Positions 42,578-53,340 of a DNA stretch of 64,000 nt are shown in pieces. Source of the stretch: Phragmites australis. Its lineage: Eukaryota > Streptophyta > Magnoliopsida > Poales > Poaceae. The stretch spans positions 11,126,001 through 11,190,000 of the forward strand of contig NC_084927.1 of NCBI RefSeq assembly GCF_958298935.1, read 5' to 3'. The position numbers and the translations under genes are program-made. The notes beneath the pieces were generated by a model, which searched no databases, had not been told where the DNA came from, and worked only from the letters and a program-made list of their open reading frames with translations. Numbering within the stretch: position 1 is the first letter of the stretch; every line of letters starts with the position of its first letter.

Positions 42578-45500
42578 CTACAGGGAGAACTTGCGCAGGT
42601 GCTCGATGTTCCATGGGTTGGGGAGCAGTTGCCCGTCTTCTGCAGCCAACCGGAAGGAGCCTTCTCGTGGGAGACCGATCACGGTAAAGGGGCCTTCCCA
42701 CATAGGGGACAGTTTATTCCTTCCTTCGCGTGATTGGACGCGTCGGAGAACTAGATCCCCCACCTCGAGAGACCGGGCCCGGTTGTGACGCTGATGGTAG
42801 CGCCGCAAGCTTTGCTGGTAGCGGGCTGCCCGGACGGTGGCACGCCGCCGGCGCTCTTCCAAATAGTCGATGTCGTCGCGCCTTTGCTGCTCCTGTTCGC
42901 CTTCAGAGTAGGCATGCACCCGAGGGGAGCCTAGAGTGAGCTCGGAGGGGAGGACCGCCTCAGCGCCATACACAAGGAAGAAATGAGTCTCCCCGGTAGC
43001 ACGACTTGGTGTGGTCCGGTTGGCCCATAGCACGGCAGGCAACTCGTCGATCCACCCTTTCCCGTGCTTTGCGAGCACGTTGCAGGTCCGGGTTTTGAGC
43101 CCCTTCAGTATCTCCGCGTTGGCGCGCTCGACTTGCCCATTGCTCCGAGGATGAGCAACAGAGGCGAAACAGAGCTTGATGCTGAGGTCTTCGCAGTAGT
43201 CCCCGAACAGGGCACTTGTGAACTGAGTGCCATTGTTGGTGATGATCCGGTTCGGGACACCAAAGCGACTGGTGATACCGCGGATAAATTGGAGCACCGT
43301 GTTCTTGGTCACCTTGACGACTGGAACCGCCTCCGGCCACTTGGTGAATTTGTCGATGGCGACATAGAGGTACTCATAGCTCCTGATTGCTCGGGGGAAT
43401 GGACCCAAAATGTCCAGCCCCCAGACCGTGAAAGGCCATGACAGTGGGATGGTTTGAAGAGCCTGAGCTGGCTGGTGAATCTGCTTTGCGTGGAACTGGC
43501 ACGCCCTGCAGCGCCGAACCAGCTCGGAAGCATCCTGGAGGGCTGTAGGCCAGTAGAAACCTTGCCGAAAGGCCTTACCGACCAACGTGCGGAATGATGC
43601 ATGGCCACCGCACTCGCCCTCGTGGACCTCAGTGAGAAGCTCGCCGCCTTCTGCCCGGGTGATGCATTTTAGGAGAATGCCGCCTGCGCTATGCCGGTAG
43701 AGATCCCCATCTACTATGGTATAGTGTTTGGACTGCTGAGCAACTCTTTCGGCAGAAGTCTCATCCCCGGGGAGGAACTTTTCCTTCAAGTACCCTCGGA
43801 TTTCGTCCATCCACGAGGCATCTTGAGAACAATCAGCAAGTGCAGTGCAGTCGCTGGACGGTGGCACCCTGTCGGGGCTTCCCACTGAGGGCGCCGCTGG
43901 GGTCCCCTGAATTAAGCTTGAGGTTTCCCCTTCCTCCTGTTCGACAGGCAGGATGGAAGGCCGTGTGAGTCTTTCTTCAAAGACTCCGGTAGGGACGCGC
44001 GCACGGGAGGAGGCCAGGCGGGAGAGGTCGTCGTCCAGAGCGTTGTAGCGGCGAGGGATGTACCGCAGCTCCAGGTCGTCAAAGCGCTTCTCCAGCTTCC
44101 TGACTGCCACCACGTACGCCGCCATTTGAGGATCCGTGCACTGGTACTCTTTCGACACCTGGTTGACCACCAGCTAGGAGTGTCCCTTGACCAGGAGGCG
44201 ACAAATCCCGAGGCCCACCGCGGCTCGGAGGCCGGCGATGAGGACCTCATATTCCGCCATGTTGTTGGATGCGCGGAACTGCAGCTGCACGACGTACCGG
44301 AGTTCTTCACCCGTTGTGGAGGTGAGAACCACTTCGGCCCCCGCGCCTTTCAGCGTGAGGGAACCGTCAAAATGCATAATCCAGTACCCGGGCGCATCAT
44401 GCCCGGGATATGTGGAGATTTCTTTTTGGACAACCTCAGGGACGGGCGTCCACTCTGCCACGAAGTCAGAGAGCGCCTGGCTTTTGATCGCCTGGTCGCT
44501 GACAAAGTGCAGGTCGAACTCCGCCAGTTCCACCGCCCACTTGACTACACGCCCGGTGCCTTCTCGGTTCCGGAGGATGGGCCCAAGTGGGTATGTGGTA
44601 ACCACCGAGACCTTGTGCGCCTGGAAGTAGTGGTGCAGCTTCCGGGAAGCGATGAGCACGGCGTAGAGCAGCTTCTGAGCCTGGGGGTACCTTGTCTTGG
44701 CCTCCCGGAGGACTTCACTGACGAAGTACACCGGTCGCTGTACCCGACGGGCCCGGATTGCGGCTTCACCCGAGGACCTGCTACAGCCCCCGGGCTCGGC
44801 GACGTGGCCGGGGCTGACCAGGTGCTCGGGCTCTACTCCCTGGTCGGGAAGAGCCAAGTGCTCGGGCTCGACCTCCTGCTCGGGGGGAGCCGAGTGCTCG
44901 GGCTCAACCCCCTGCTCGGGGGGAGCCGCGAGGACGGGGGAGTGCTCGGGGGTGGCCGGGAGTTGGGACCCAGCACCTGACCCCGTGTACTCATCGCGCT
45001 CCACCACCAGCACCATGCTTACGACCTGAGGAGTGGCCGACACGTAGAGCAGTAGTGGCTCTCCTTAGGATGGGGCCACCAGCACAGGTGGTGAGGTGAG
45101 ATACTTCTTCAGATCGCGGAAGGCCTGCTCGGCCTTCGACGTCCAGTCAAAACGACCGGTCTCCTTAAGAAGCTTGAAGAGGGTGAGTCGTCGCTCCCCA
45201 AGTTTGGAGATGAAGCGCCCGAGGGCCGCCATGCAGCTGGCAAGACGCTGAACCTCCTTGAGTTGAGCTGGGGATCGCATCTGCTCGATGGCCCGGATCT
45301 TCTCTGGATTGGCCTCGATCCCTCGGCTGGAAACCAAGAAACCGAGGAGCTTGCCCGCAAGTACCCCAAAGACGCACTTCTCGGGGTTGAGCTTCAGGCG
45401 GGTAGTGCGGAGACTATTGAAAGTCTCGGCAAGATCTTCGAACAGGGTGGCGTGGTCTCGGGATTTGACCACGAGATCGTCGATGTAGGCCTCGACGTTG

Positions 45501-46249
45501 CGGCCAACCTGCGAATCAAGGGTGATGCGGATAGCACGCTAGAAAGAAGACCCAGCGTTGCGCAAACCAAAAGGCATCGACACATAGCAATAAGTCCCCA
45601 CCGGAGTGGTAAACGTAGTTTTTTCTTCATCCTCTATGGCCATGCGAATCTAGTGATAACCAGAGTTTGCATCTAAAAAAAACAAAAGATCACATCCCAT
45701 GGTTGCATCTACAATTTGATCTATGCGGGGCAAAGGAAAAGGATCTTGGGGCAAGCCTTGTTTAGATCGGTGTAGTCCACGCACATGCGGAGCTTGCCGT
45801 TGGGCTTCGGGATGATAACTAGGTTTGCCAGCCACTCGGGGTGGAGAACCTCTCGGATAAATCCGGCATCAAGAAGCTTGCTGACTTGCTCCCGGATGAA
45901 CTCCTAGAGCTCGGGCGCCTATCGCCAGACCTTCTGCTTCACCGGGCGTGCGTCCGAACGCACAGCCAGGTGGTGCTCGATCAGCTCCCTAGGGATCTCG
46001 GGCATATCGGACGGCTGCCATGCAAACACGTTGACGTTAGCCCGGAGGAAGGCGACGAGCGTGCTTTCCTATTTGCCGCCCAAGTCACCGCCGATTCGAA
46101 CGACCTGGGAGGCACCTTCGCCCACCATGACCTCCTTCGTAGGAGACCAAGGCCGAGTATAACTGCTCGGCGCAGGAGACGGCGCTGCTGGTCTTGGCGG
46201 ACACGGAGATGGGGCCCGCTAGGCCTGGCATCTTGACCATGAGGTACGC
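42578..46249 (-). pseudogene. pol: Element C pol: RT, RNase H, archaeal-type RNase H, integrase
   Basis: The RT N-terminal half (46249-45480) is broken by frameshifts but shows 'GKLRMCVDYTDLNKACP'-type and 'YCYVSMPFGLRNAG' segments. 'AYIDDLVVKS' (active site 45476-45487) is intact. RNase H continues in frame after a TAA (45065-45067) and carries an inserted 12-residue repeat array (44792-44923) before '[20 protein letters not shown]'. A second RNase H has '[20 protein letters not shown]' and '[14 protein letters not shown]'. A TAG (44174-44176, from CAG) separates it from the 530-codon integrase frame. There the HHCC residues (183, 190, 221, 224), Asp253 and Glu348 are present, but the middle catalytic Asp is Asn312 ('IITNNGTQF'). 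The C-terminal 'WEGPFTVIGL' is intact. Confidence 0.9.
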
Positions 46250-48514
46250 TTAGTGCGTAACCACCATGAACCGAGCGAGCGCCAGGCGCCCGAGGATGGC
46301 GTTGTAGGGGAGGGGGAGCTCCACGACGTTGAAAATGACGTTCTCCATCCGGAAGTTGTCCCGGCTCCCGAATGTCACGGGCAACTCGACCTGCCCGAGG
46401 GGCAGGGAGTGCCCGGGCGTCACCTCGTAAAATGGGAGCGACGGCTTTAGGCGCCTGGAGGGCACCTGCAGCTTCTCGAAAGCCTCCTTGGAGAGGAGGT
46501 TAAGGCCTGCTCCCCCGTCGATCAGCACCCTATTGACCTTCACGTTGCAGATGGTGGGGGACACTACCAGGGGTAGTCGCCCCACGCCTGCAGTACTGGC
46601 GGGGTGGTCGGCCAAGCTGAATGTGATCGGTGCGTCCGACCACTTCAGAGGCCTCGCGGCCTCTTCACTCGGGGTAGCCGAGCACACCTCACGCCGCATG
46701 CTTTTGACACTACGGCGGGAGGAGGGCGTGTACGCACCTCCGTCGATGAAGGCGTTGGTGTGCTCAGGCTCCTGGAAGCCGAGTTCTATGTTTTTAGGGG
46801 CGGCTTCATCGTTGCCACCCCCGCGGAGCTCGTCGTGGTCCCTTTGGCGCTGCTCGACGAGGCCCTTGACCGTGCGGCACTCCGTGAGGTCATGCCATCT
46901 GGTCTGGTGGATCGGGCACCACTTCCCTGGCTCGGGCCCCGCAGGAGCGAGGGCCCTTGCTGGAGCGGGAGCCCTGGCGGGAGCCAGAGCCCTTGCGGGA
47001 GTCAGAGCACTAGGAGGGGCTTGGGTCGGGGCTCTCGCGGACGCAGGCCGTCTGTCGGCAGCCGCCCGGCGTGCTTGCCGGTAGTTGGGCTCCTGGGCCG
47101 ACCCACGGGCGGGGCCCTGGGCTGGCTCGACGAGGACAACCTCGCGCCTCCTTCTCTTTTTCTTTTCCCGCCTGTCGGAGTGGGAAGGACCTGGTTGATC
47201 GATGGCGGGGTGCTCAGGGTGCGGAACGTGCCAAGCCTGAGCTTCCGCCGCCTTAGCGCACTTGTCGGCCAGCGCAAGAAGTTCTGCGGTGGTCTCAACC
47301 TCGTGCGTGCCTAGCTTCTCGAGCATCCGCTCATCGCGGACGCCCTGCCGGAAAGCGACAATGACAGCGTGGGGAGTTATCCGCGGGATGGTGTTGCAGA
47401 CCTGGCTGAAGCGCTGAATAAAGCACCACAGCGTCTCCCCCTCCTGCTACTTGACGGCATGGAGGTCGCACTCCAGGCCGGGGCGCGTCAATGTGCCCTG
47501 AAAATTAGCCATGAACTGGTGGCAAAAATCATCCCAGGAGCTGATAGATCCTGGGGGTAAGTTCATAAGCCAAGAGCGGGCAGAGTCCCTCAAGGCAATA
47601 TGAAAGTAGTTAGCCATCACCTTTTCGCTGCCACCAGCCACCTGGACAGCGATGGTGTATATCTGGAGGAACTCGACTGGGTCGATGGACCTGTCGTACT
47701 TCTCTAGCAGCTCGGGGCGGAACTTGGTGGGCCATTTGACCCGGCAGAGCTCACTGGCGAAGGCATGACACCCGATGCAGTACCCTGTGGCACGGGCAGC
47801 ACCCTTGGGTGGAGAACGCCGGCGAGCCGGGGAGCCCCGGCGATCATGGGCCGGCAAGGAGGAAGCCTGGTCCTCAGCTTCAGCCTCCTGCCGGGTCTCC
47901 CGCTAGCGCTCGAGAGTGACGCGCGCGTCTTCGATGCCCCTCCACTCATTGAGGTGTAAGTGGAGGTCCTAGGTTCCGGAAGCGGCCAGGGGGGCGGTGC
48001 TCCACCTGGAGGCCCCCCGGCCAGCGCGAACGCCACCCGACGATGGGCCGGTTCTAGCGGCGCCACGCTGGGTGGTGGCGCGGGAACTCTCGGCCAGCAC
48101 CTGGCGGTGGGTAGTGCCGACCAGGGCAGCGACTTCCTGGAGCCAACGGCCCTCTAGGGTTTCCCCCACCGCCTGGACTGGCGGATGCCTGAGGAGAGCG
48201 TGCGTCACAAGCAGCGCGCTCCCGGGGCTGGCCTCGTCGAAGGCGAGTCTACACCGGAGAGGCACCCGGCGCTGTCCAGACGCGAACCTGATTGCAGGAT
48301 TTTCGGCCACCGGCTGGGGGTCGGATGGTGCACCGGCGACAGCGGTGGCGGCCCTACTGGGCCCAGCGCCTTGGTCCCCTTGGGAGGGGAACACCGCACG
48401 TGCAGATCTCGGCTGCTGCTGGGACGCAGCAGCGACTGGGGCCTCCTATGCGAGGGGCTGCATTTCCCCGCTGGAACTGGAGCTGGAACGCTGGAGGCGA
48501 TGACCACCGGCCAT
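46250..48514 (-). pseudogene. gag: Element C gag and protease
   Basis: I place the start at ATG 48514 ('MAGGHRLQRSSSSSSGE'), 66 bp after the LTR. It keeps one frame with all later parts, and the whole 48514-42578 interval is a multiple of three. Stops break it at about 48448, at 47969-47971, near 47890, at 47447-47449 (TAG) and at 46250-46252 (TAA). The capsid core includes 'FRPELLEKYDRSIDPVEFLQ' and 'SWDDFCHQFMANFQG'. A knuckle-like 'CPIHQTRWHDLTEC' (Cys-His-His-Cys) follows an Ala/Pro-rich repeat ('ARALAPARAPAPARALAPAG'). The protease carries 'VLIDGGAGLNLLSKEAF', with Asp-Gly-Gly in the active site. This is a gag-pro in the Tat arrangement. Confidence 0.88.
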
Positions 48515-48560
48515 TTTCTCTGCGGAAGAAAACAAACAAACAGATTTAGGGATGCTTCCC

Positions 48561-48579
48561 CCCTACCTGGCGCGCAAGC
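48561..48579 (-). other. Primer-binding-site region of element C
   Basis: Directly after the 5' LTR the minus strand reads 'GCTTGCGCGCCAGGTAGGG'. The GCGCGCCAGGTAGGGG type is a known PBS form in plant Gypsy elements. The exact tRNA cannot be named without a tRNA comparison. Confidence 0.65.
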
Positions 48580-50044
48580 TGTCAGAGGGTGAACTCCTGT
48601 CGCAGGGATCCTGGGGGACCCCTTTTTAGAGATTCGGCCGGGGGGATGATCCTGAATATGTTCGCCAGAGAAATAAATGGGTATGAATGCGATGGCCGGC
48701 GGTGTGGAGTTATCTAATGCGGAAAGGAGTAAATGCGCTGGTGTTTAGACAGGTTCGGGCCGCACGGGGGCGTAACACCCTACTCCTGTATGGATACTAT
48801 AAATGCCCTGAGAAAGTTCCTCAAGGATGTTGCTGGTTACAAGAATATTTATCTATCTTAGAGCCTGGGGCTCTTTGTTCTTCGGCCTGTGATCTTCTCT
48901 TCTCTGCTTATGCGCAATTGTTTCCTCTTCTCTTCTTCCTTTTTTTCCCACACTTCCTGTTCTATGTCTTTTTCTACACTTGCTTTCTTCTGTGCCGCCG
49001 GCTACTTTAAATACCCGCCGGTAGCAGCGTGCCCCGAACGGGAGGGGGAGCACGAGTTCCGAGACACCATAAATGGAAAGGGCGTCATCATTTCCTCTAG
49101 GCGAAGTGACCGGGGGTGGAAAATGCGTCCCACGCCCGGCCATCCGTCACCATAAATGCACTGGCAATGGGCACCGTGGAGAGGGCCCGCCGGGCAGCTT
49201 CGGAGCGGCTCGGCGTGCCCGCCCTGTCTTGTTCCCCTGCCACAGCAGCGCGGCAGACGGAACGCCTCGGCCCTTATGACGTTATCCTGAGACGGGCCGG
49301 ATGGCATGGGATGGGACCCGTGTAATTAATAACCCCACGCCCTTCTGCCAGGACGTGGCAGGAACTGACGCTGAGCGCAGCGGGAGCAGTTGGAGGTGAC
49401 AGGCTACGCACGCTCTTTAAATGCGGCCTTGGGCCTTTGACTGGCTGACACCTCATCGGTGGGCCCCTCGGGGGCCACTGTCAGGGGGCTCTCTGGGTCG
49501 TCAGGGAACCGAGTGCTCGGGGGTCATTGTTCACCTCCCCGAGCACTCTCTCCCGAGAATGCCCTTTCTTGTCCTCGGGGAACCGAGTGCTCGGAGATAC
49601 TGTTCACCTCCTCGAGCGCTCTCTCCCGGGCACACTTGTACGGCCCCTCGGGGGACCGAGTGCTCGGGGGCTGCTGCACGCAACCCCGAGCACTCTCTCC
49701 CAGAACTTCCTTCGGTGGGTCCTCGGGATACTCGGGTGCCCAGGGGGCCACCGCTAGCGGCCCCGGGCACGTTTCTCCCGGTACTTAGCTTTTCTGGTCG
49801 TCGGGGGACTTGGGTTCTCGAAGGTCACCGCACACCTTCCCGAGCACGTTCTTCCCGGCACTTAGACTTCATGGATCATCGGGGAACTGGGATACTCGGG
49901 GACCACCGACTGTGGCCCCGAGCACCCTCTCCCGGGACTTGATCTTTTTCACCTTGCGGGGGAGATTCCGCGAGATGGCGCCATGTGGCGGATTGCTGGC
50001 CTGGCCTCGGGATTCGGGGACCCTCGGTTCCTGATACACCGACA
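48580..50044 (-). repeat. Element C, 5' LTR
   Basis: 1465 bp, about 73 bp longer than its partner because it has a sixth tandem unit. 'TATTTAAA' on the minus strand at 49006-49013 is the best TATA candidate for gag-pol transcription. Confidence 0.93.
49499..49956. repeat. Six tandem units in C 5' LTR
   Basis: Unit starts are about 49499, 49576, 49649, 49724, 49802 and 49880 (73-78 bp each). The extra unit relative to the other LTR is the one at about 49576-49648. Confidence 0.88.
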
Positions 50045-51560
50045 ACCATGGAACAAGCTCTCTAGGCCTGCGCAAATCTTTGCCGGAGGTGCCTCTGGCT
50101 GGAAGGCCTCGACCACGGAGTCCGGCACCTGCTGCTCCAGTGCTTCGAAGGGACCAAGCCCCGCCTGGTGCATCAGGGTCAGCTGAAGTGCAGTGGCCAC
50201 ACGAGCGCTAGACCTCGCATAGGTCTTTGTGGCTCTAACCATGACCTTCGTGGTGGACCAAAGCTAGAAGAGCGGCATGACCGACACCTCCGAGTCGGAG
50301 GGCAGTGGCGGGCACCGAGCCCCTAGGATGCTCACGGCATCAGAGGTAATCCTGGTCGCCTCCGATGCAAGTAACTTAACTGCTAGCACTCCGAACACAG
50401 TGCCCCATCCGATGATCGAGCCTCCTCCAGCTCTCGCCGCATATTTACCACTGCCGCCCGAAGGGTGTCAACGTTGCTCTCAGCAGACACACGGGCTATG
50501 TTGGCCGCATCGGCAACCTCCCTCACCTTCCGGAGATCTTCGTCAACCTTCCGCGCCTCAGCCTCCGCACGCTCGTGAAGTGCCATCTCCTCCCAAAGAC
50601 GACCCTCGACAGACTCCGCCCGCTTTCGGGCCTCTTCCAAGGCCTGGCGATGGCACTCAACCACGTCACGAGCCACAGCAAAAGCCTGGTGGCCACCACC
50701 TCCTAGCACCCTTGTCAAAATTACTTACTACAAGGCACCATAGAAGATGGAAAAAGACAGAATGAGCTACTCAGGATCCAACACCGGACCTGGAAAATCA
50801 AACTAATACTACCTACCTGAAGGGCCACCACTACCAATCGCGCCTCCAGCTCCTCCAGAGGACGCTGGGCCAACAATCGCTCGACCTCTCCACTCCGGAG
50901 AAGAGAGGAGGCCGCAGAGAAGGCTTTTGATGCCTCCGGACGCAGCATGAAGTCGTCCGAGGTCAAGATCCTGAGGCCAGGGCTCCCTTCAACCGCTCCA
51001 AAGGGACCCTCCACGGAGGGCATGGTGCTTCTAGCACCATTCACCAAGGGCAGGTCACCAGCTGGCTTGGGGCCCCATAGAAACAAAGCCACGTCCCCCA
51101 GGACGGCCTTCGGAGACCTCAGGGGGTGGAGTTAAGGACACATCCACCTCGAGGGTAGCTACAAAAAAGAAACACAAATCAAGATCCCACCGCACGACCA
51201 AAATAGGATATGACTAACGAAGCAAATCACACCTAGTTCCTCTGAACCTCTTACAGGAGGGCCCATAATGTCCTCAACGTCCGAGCCAACGATACCGAAG
51301 TCGTAGTCCATGGAGGCCATGCCTCTCCGTCGGCTCTGGCCATGACCCGCAATATCCGGGGAGGCCTGGCCCTTCCCCCGGTCATCACCACCACACTGGC
51401 CCTTGCCTCCAGATTGGTCGCTCACACTCCCAACTAGCCTCAGGCACTTCTTGCGAACCAGGGGCACCTCTGATGACTTGGCCATTGAACTGGTATGCGA
51501 GCCTCCACAGGCGGAAGGCCGCCGGGCCTGGAGCATCCTCGCACAGATTGGGGGGCCTGC
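50045..51560 (-). pseudogene. Element B antisense ORF, 5' part, with intron-like gaps
   Basis: Minus-strand segments, upstream to downstream: 51536-51237 with a basic patch 'PLVRKKCLRLVG' and an acidic 'DYDFGIVGSDVEDIMG', ending at a donor-like GTGTGA; an intron-like 74 bp (51232-51159) ending 'TTCTTTTTTGTAG'; 51092-50815 ('GLRILTSDDFMLRPEASKAF'), ending at donor 'CAG|GTAGGTAG'; then, after about 90 bp, a coiled coil 50718-50383 ('EARKRAESVEGRLWEEMALH', 'RRELEEARSS'); and 50242-50045 ('TALQLTLMHQAGLGPFEALE'), which runs into C and resumes at 36061. The layout (basic patch, short intron, coiled coil) parallels the antisense gene of C. The globular domain seen in C is missing here. Confidence 0.6.
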
Positions 51561-51695
51561 ACGCGCTCATTTTCCAGCAGCCCTAGGCTCTAGAGGATCC
51601 ACCATGCTGGAGCCCCCACACCGAGGTCAAAGCAGACACGGTTGTATGGCTCCCAGCTCTGTGCCAGGGTCACCCGCCGCTCCTGCTGTGCTAGG

Positions 51696-53195
51696 TTAGG
51701 CTAAAAGAAAACTCTAGAGGTCATCCTCAGATAGGGCGACCAGCTCGTCTTGAGAGAAGCTGCTCTCTGAACTAGTAGGACTGGTGCATAAATGCTGACT
51801 TGAGAAGAATGCTTCCTCTCTAAACATGCCATGTTGAAGCATCCTCGAGCCATATCATCGTCGCCAGTATAATATTTTCCTATCACCATGCCACCCTCAA
51901 GATCACAACAATAGACAAGATAATAGCTAGTTTGCATAGTCCATAGATTCAGCTTAACTCATATCAGAAATCTGAAAAATATATAATATGGCAGTAACTC
52001 AAGTGACAGGAAAATGGTGGAAGACACATGTAGAACAACACCAAAGAAGTCACTATAGTATGACTCGTTTAGGTATCGCTGATTTGTGAATGTGTCAAAA
52101 CCAAGATCAAGATGAAATCTGTGCCAAAGCTGAAAATCTGTCATACTGAATGCAGCATATTCATTTATTTAGTTTAGATTTGTGATTTTTGTGATTCACA
52201 ACTCACCCAATATTGAAAAACTGAGTCTCTTTTATACCCCTAATATCATTAGCAACTCAACAAGTTTTGCTCATATAATCATGAGTTTCACTTTAATTTT
52301 TCTTGTACAAGGATGGCACAAATCATTCCTCATAACTATAGCTACTGCAACTGTACCCTATAGCACAAAGCTTATATAGTGTACATGTACAAAGAGAAAC
52401 TTTTGCAGGACAGACCAAGCACCCAACCAATAGATAGGAGATGTTTGAAGATCATGTTAGACTATCTGTAATTTTCCTGTACTCCATTAGTTCAGACTTT
52501 AGAGAACAAAATATTCATTAAGAATTATAACTTAAACCTAACATTTATTGATTGTTGCACTGATGAAAATGATGTTTCATAGAAAAGGAGGGCATTTCCT
52601 TCATCCTCCACATCCCTCCATCTTCACAAATAGTAAGGAGAGGCCAAACTCAAATTACCAAAAATTAGCACAGAATCAAATAAATGCTGCAAAAATCATC
52701 AAAATGACATCAACTAGTGGTAGATTTTGAATGCACACGAGTGCATCCGAATTTGATATCGCCTCACAACAAGGGAGGAAGGATGGCAGGGGATTTACCT
52801 TTGCTCTATCGGTCGGCAAGGTGGGCGGGCGCGGACGGTGGCGGCACGAGCAGGACAGGGGACGGCAGTGTGGGCGACAGAGATGGCGGCCTTAGCTCTG
52901 AGACAGGGACGGTGGGGCTCTGGGGAAGGGGACAACAGCCTCCGAGACAGGGACGATGGGGCTTCGGGGACGACGACGTCAGGGAGGATGCGGCGGGGAT
53001 GGCGACGTCGGGGAGGATGCAGTGGGGACGGCGGTGTCCCTGAGGATCCAGCGGTGTCGAGGAGGCGGCGGGGACGGCGGTGTTGGGTAGTATCCGGCGA
53101 TGTCGAGGAGGTGGCGGGGATGGCATTGTCGCGAAGGGCACAAGCAGGGAAAATTTTTCTAAGTGTCAGAGGGCGGGCGTCGAGCTATATAGGGG
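51696..53195 (-). other. Low-copy-looking region with possible gene fragments
   Basis: No transposon gene is visible. On the minus strand a TATA-like 'CTATATAGC' (about 53186-53194) precedes a GC-rich open frame 53141-52806 of 111 codons ('MPFATMPSPPPPRHRR'), which ends near a donor-like 'AAAG|GTAAAT' at about 52796. AT-rich sequence follows with an acceptor-like 'TATATTTTTCAG' near 51970. Another frame ends in an acidic tail 'SSFSQDELVALSEDDL' at 51715. This could be a broken cellular gene or a captured fragment. I do not recognise the protein, and the GC-rich frame may be an artefact of composition. Confidence 0.3.
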
Positions 53196-53340
53196 AGGAC
53201 TTTCACTGTCGACTCAATATGACGATCGGCAGTGAAACTACTTCCACTGCCGGCCCAATATGTCCATCGGCAGGGAAAGTAGTTTCATTGCCGGCCAAAT
53301 ATGTCCAGTGGCAGTGAAACCCCTTTCTCTACTGGTGGCT
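53196..53340. repeat. CACTA subterminal repeats (TNP2 element, 3' side)
   Basis: Five copies of 'CACTGCCGGCCCAATATG' or variants, in both orientations ('TCGGCAGTGAAAC', 'CACTGCCGGCC', 'TTGCCGGCCAAATATG'). They face the 3' end of the TNP2 gene. The motif family differs from 1310-1520, so this is a different CACTA family. The terminal CACTA was not pinned down. Confidence 0.6.

Larger units (their letters stand above)
36062..50044 (-). mobile_element. Element C: structurally complete Tat-lineage Ty3/Gypsy
   Basis: 13,983 bp with LTRs of 1392 (36062-37453) and 1465 bp (48580-50044), TG/CA ends (+ strand TGTCGGAGGG...CACCGACA), and a perfect ACCAT target duplication (36057-36061 / 50045-50049). 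Minus-strand order: 5' LTR, PBS, gag-pro-RT-RNaseH-aRNaseH-integrase in one frame from 48514 to 42578, a 1.7-kb spacer, then an ORF on the opposite strand, and the 3' LTR. This is the layout known from Tat elements such as Grande, RIRE2 and Retand. At least seven in-frame stops and RT frameshifts make it non-autonomous today. It is inserted in the antisense ORF of B. Confidence 0.95.
28208..51695 (+). mobile_element. Element B: decayed Tat-lineage Ty3/Gypsy, interrupted by C
   Basis: Plus-strand order: truncated 5' LTR (28208-28711), PBS-like 'GCGCGCCGTCCGTGGGG', gag, protease, RT, RNase H, second RNase H, integrase (to 34249), a 98-bp tandem repeat, and an antisense ORF on the minus strand. 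C (36062-50044) splits the antisense ORF, and B resumes at 50045 and ends near 51695. Dual RNase H and an antisense ORF between pol and the 3' LTR are features of the Tat group. No 3' LTR is recognisable. Frameshifts and stops are numerous. Confidence 0.8.

Noticed and set aside
44126..44980. A 284-codon plus-strand frame opposite C RNase H
   Set aside because: Antisense shadow of the RNase H frame and its repeats. Unlike 37984-40895 it has no conserved domain or promoter.
52806..53317. Two long overlapping frames (111 codons minus, 159 codons plus) as genes
   Set aside because: The repetitive GC-rich sequence opens both strands. Only the minus-strand frame has a promoter-like context, and it is kept as a low-confidence possibility within 51696-53195.
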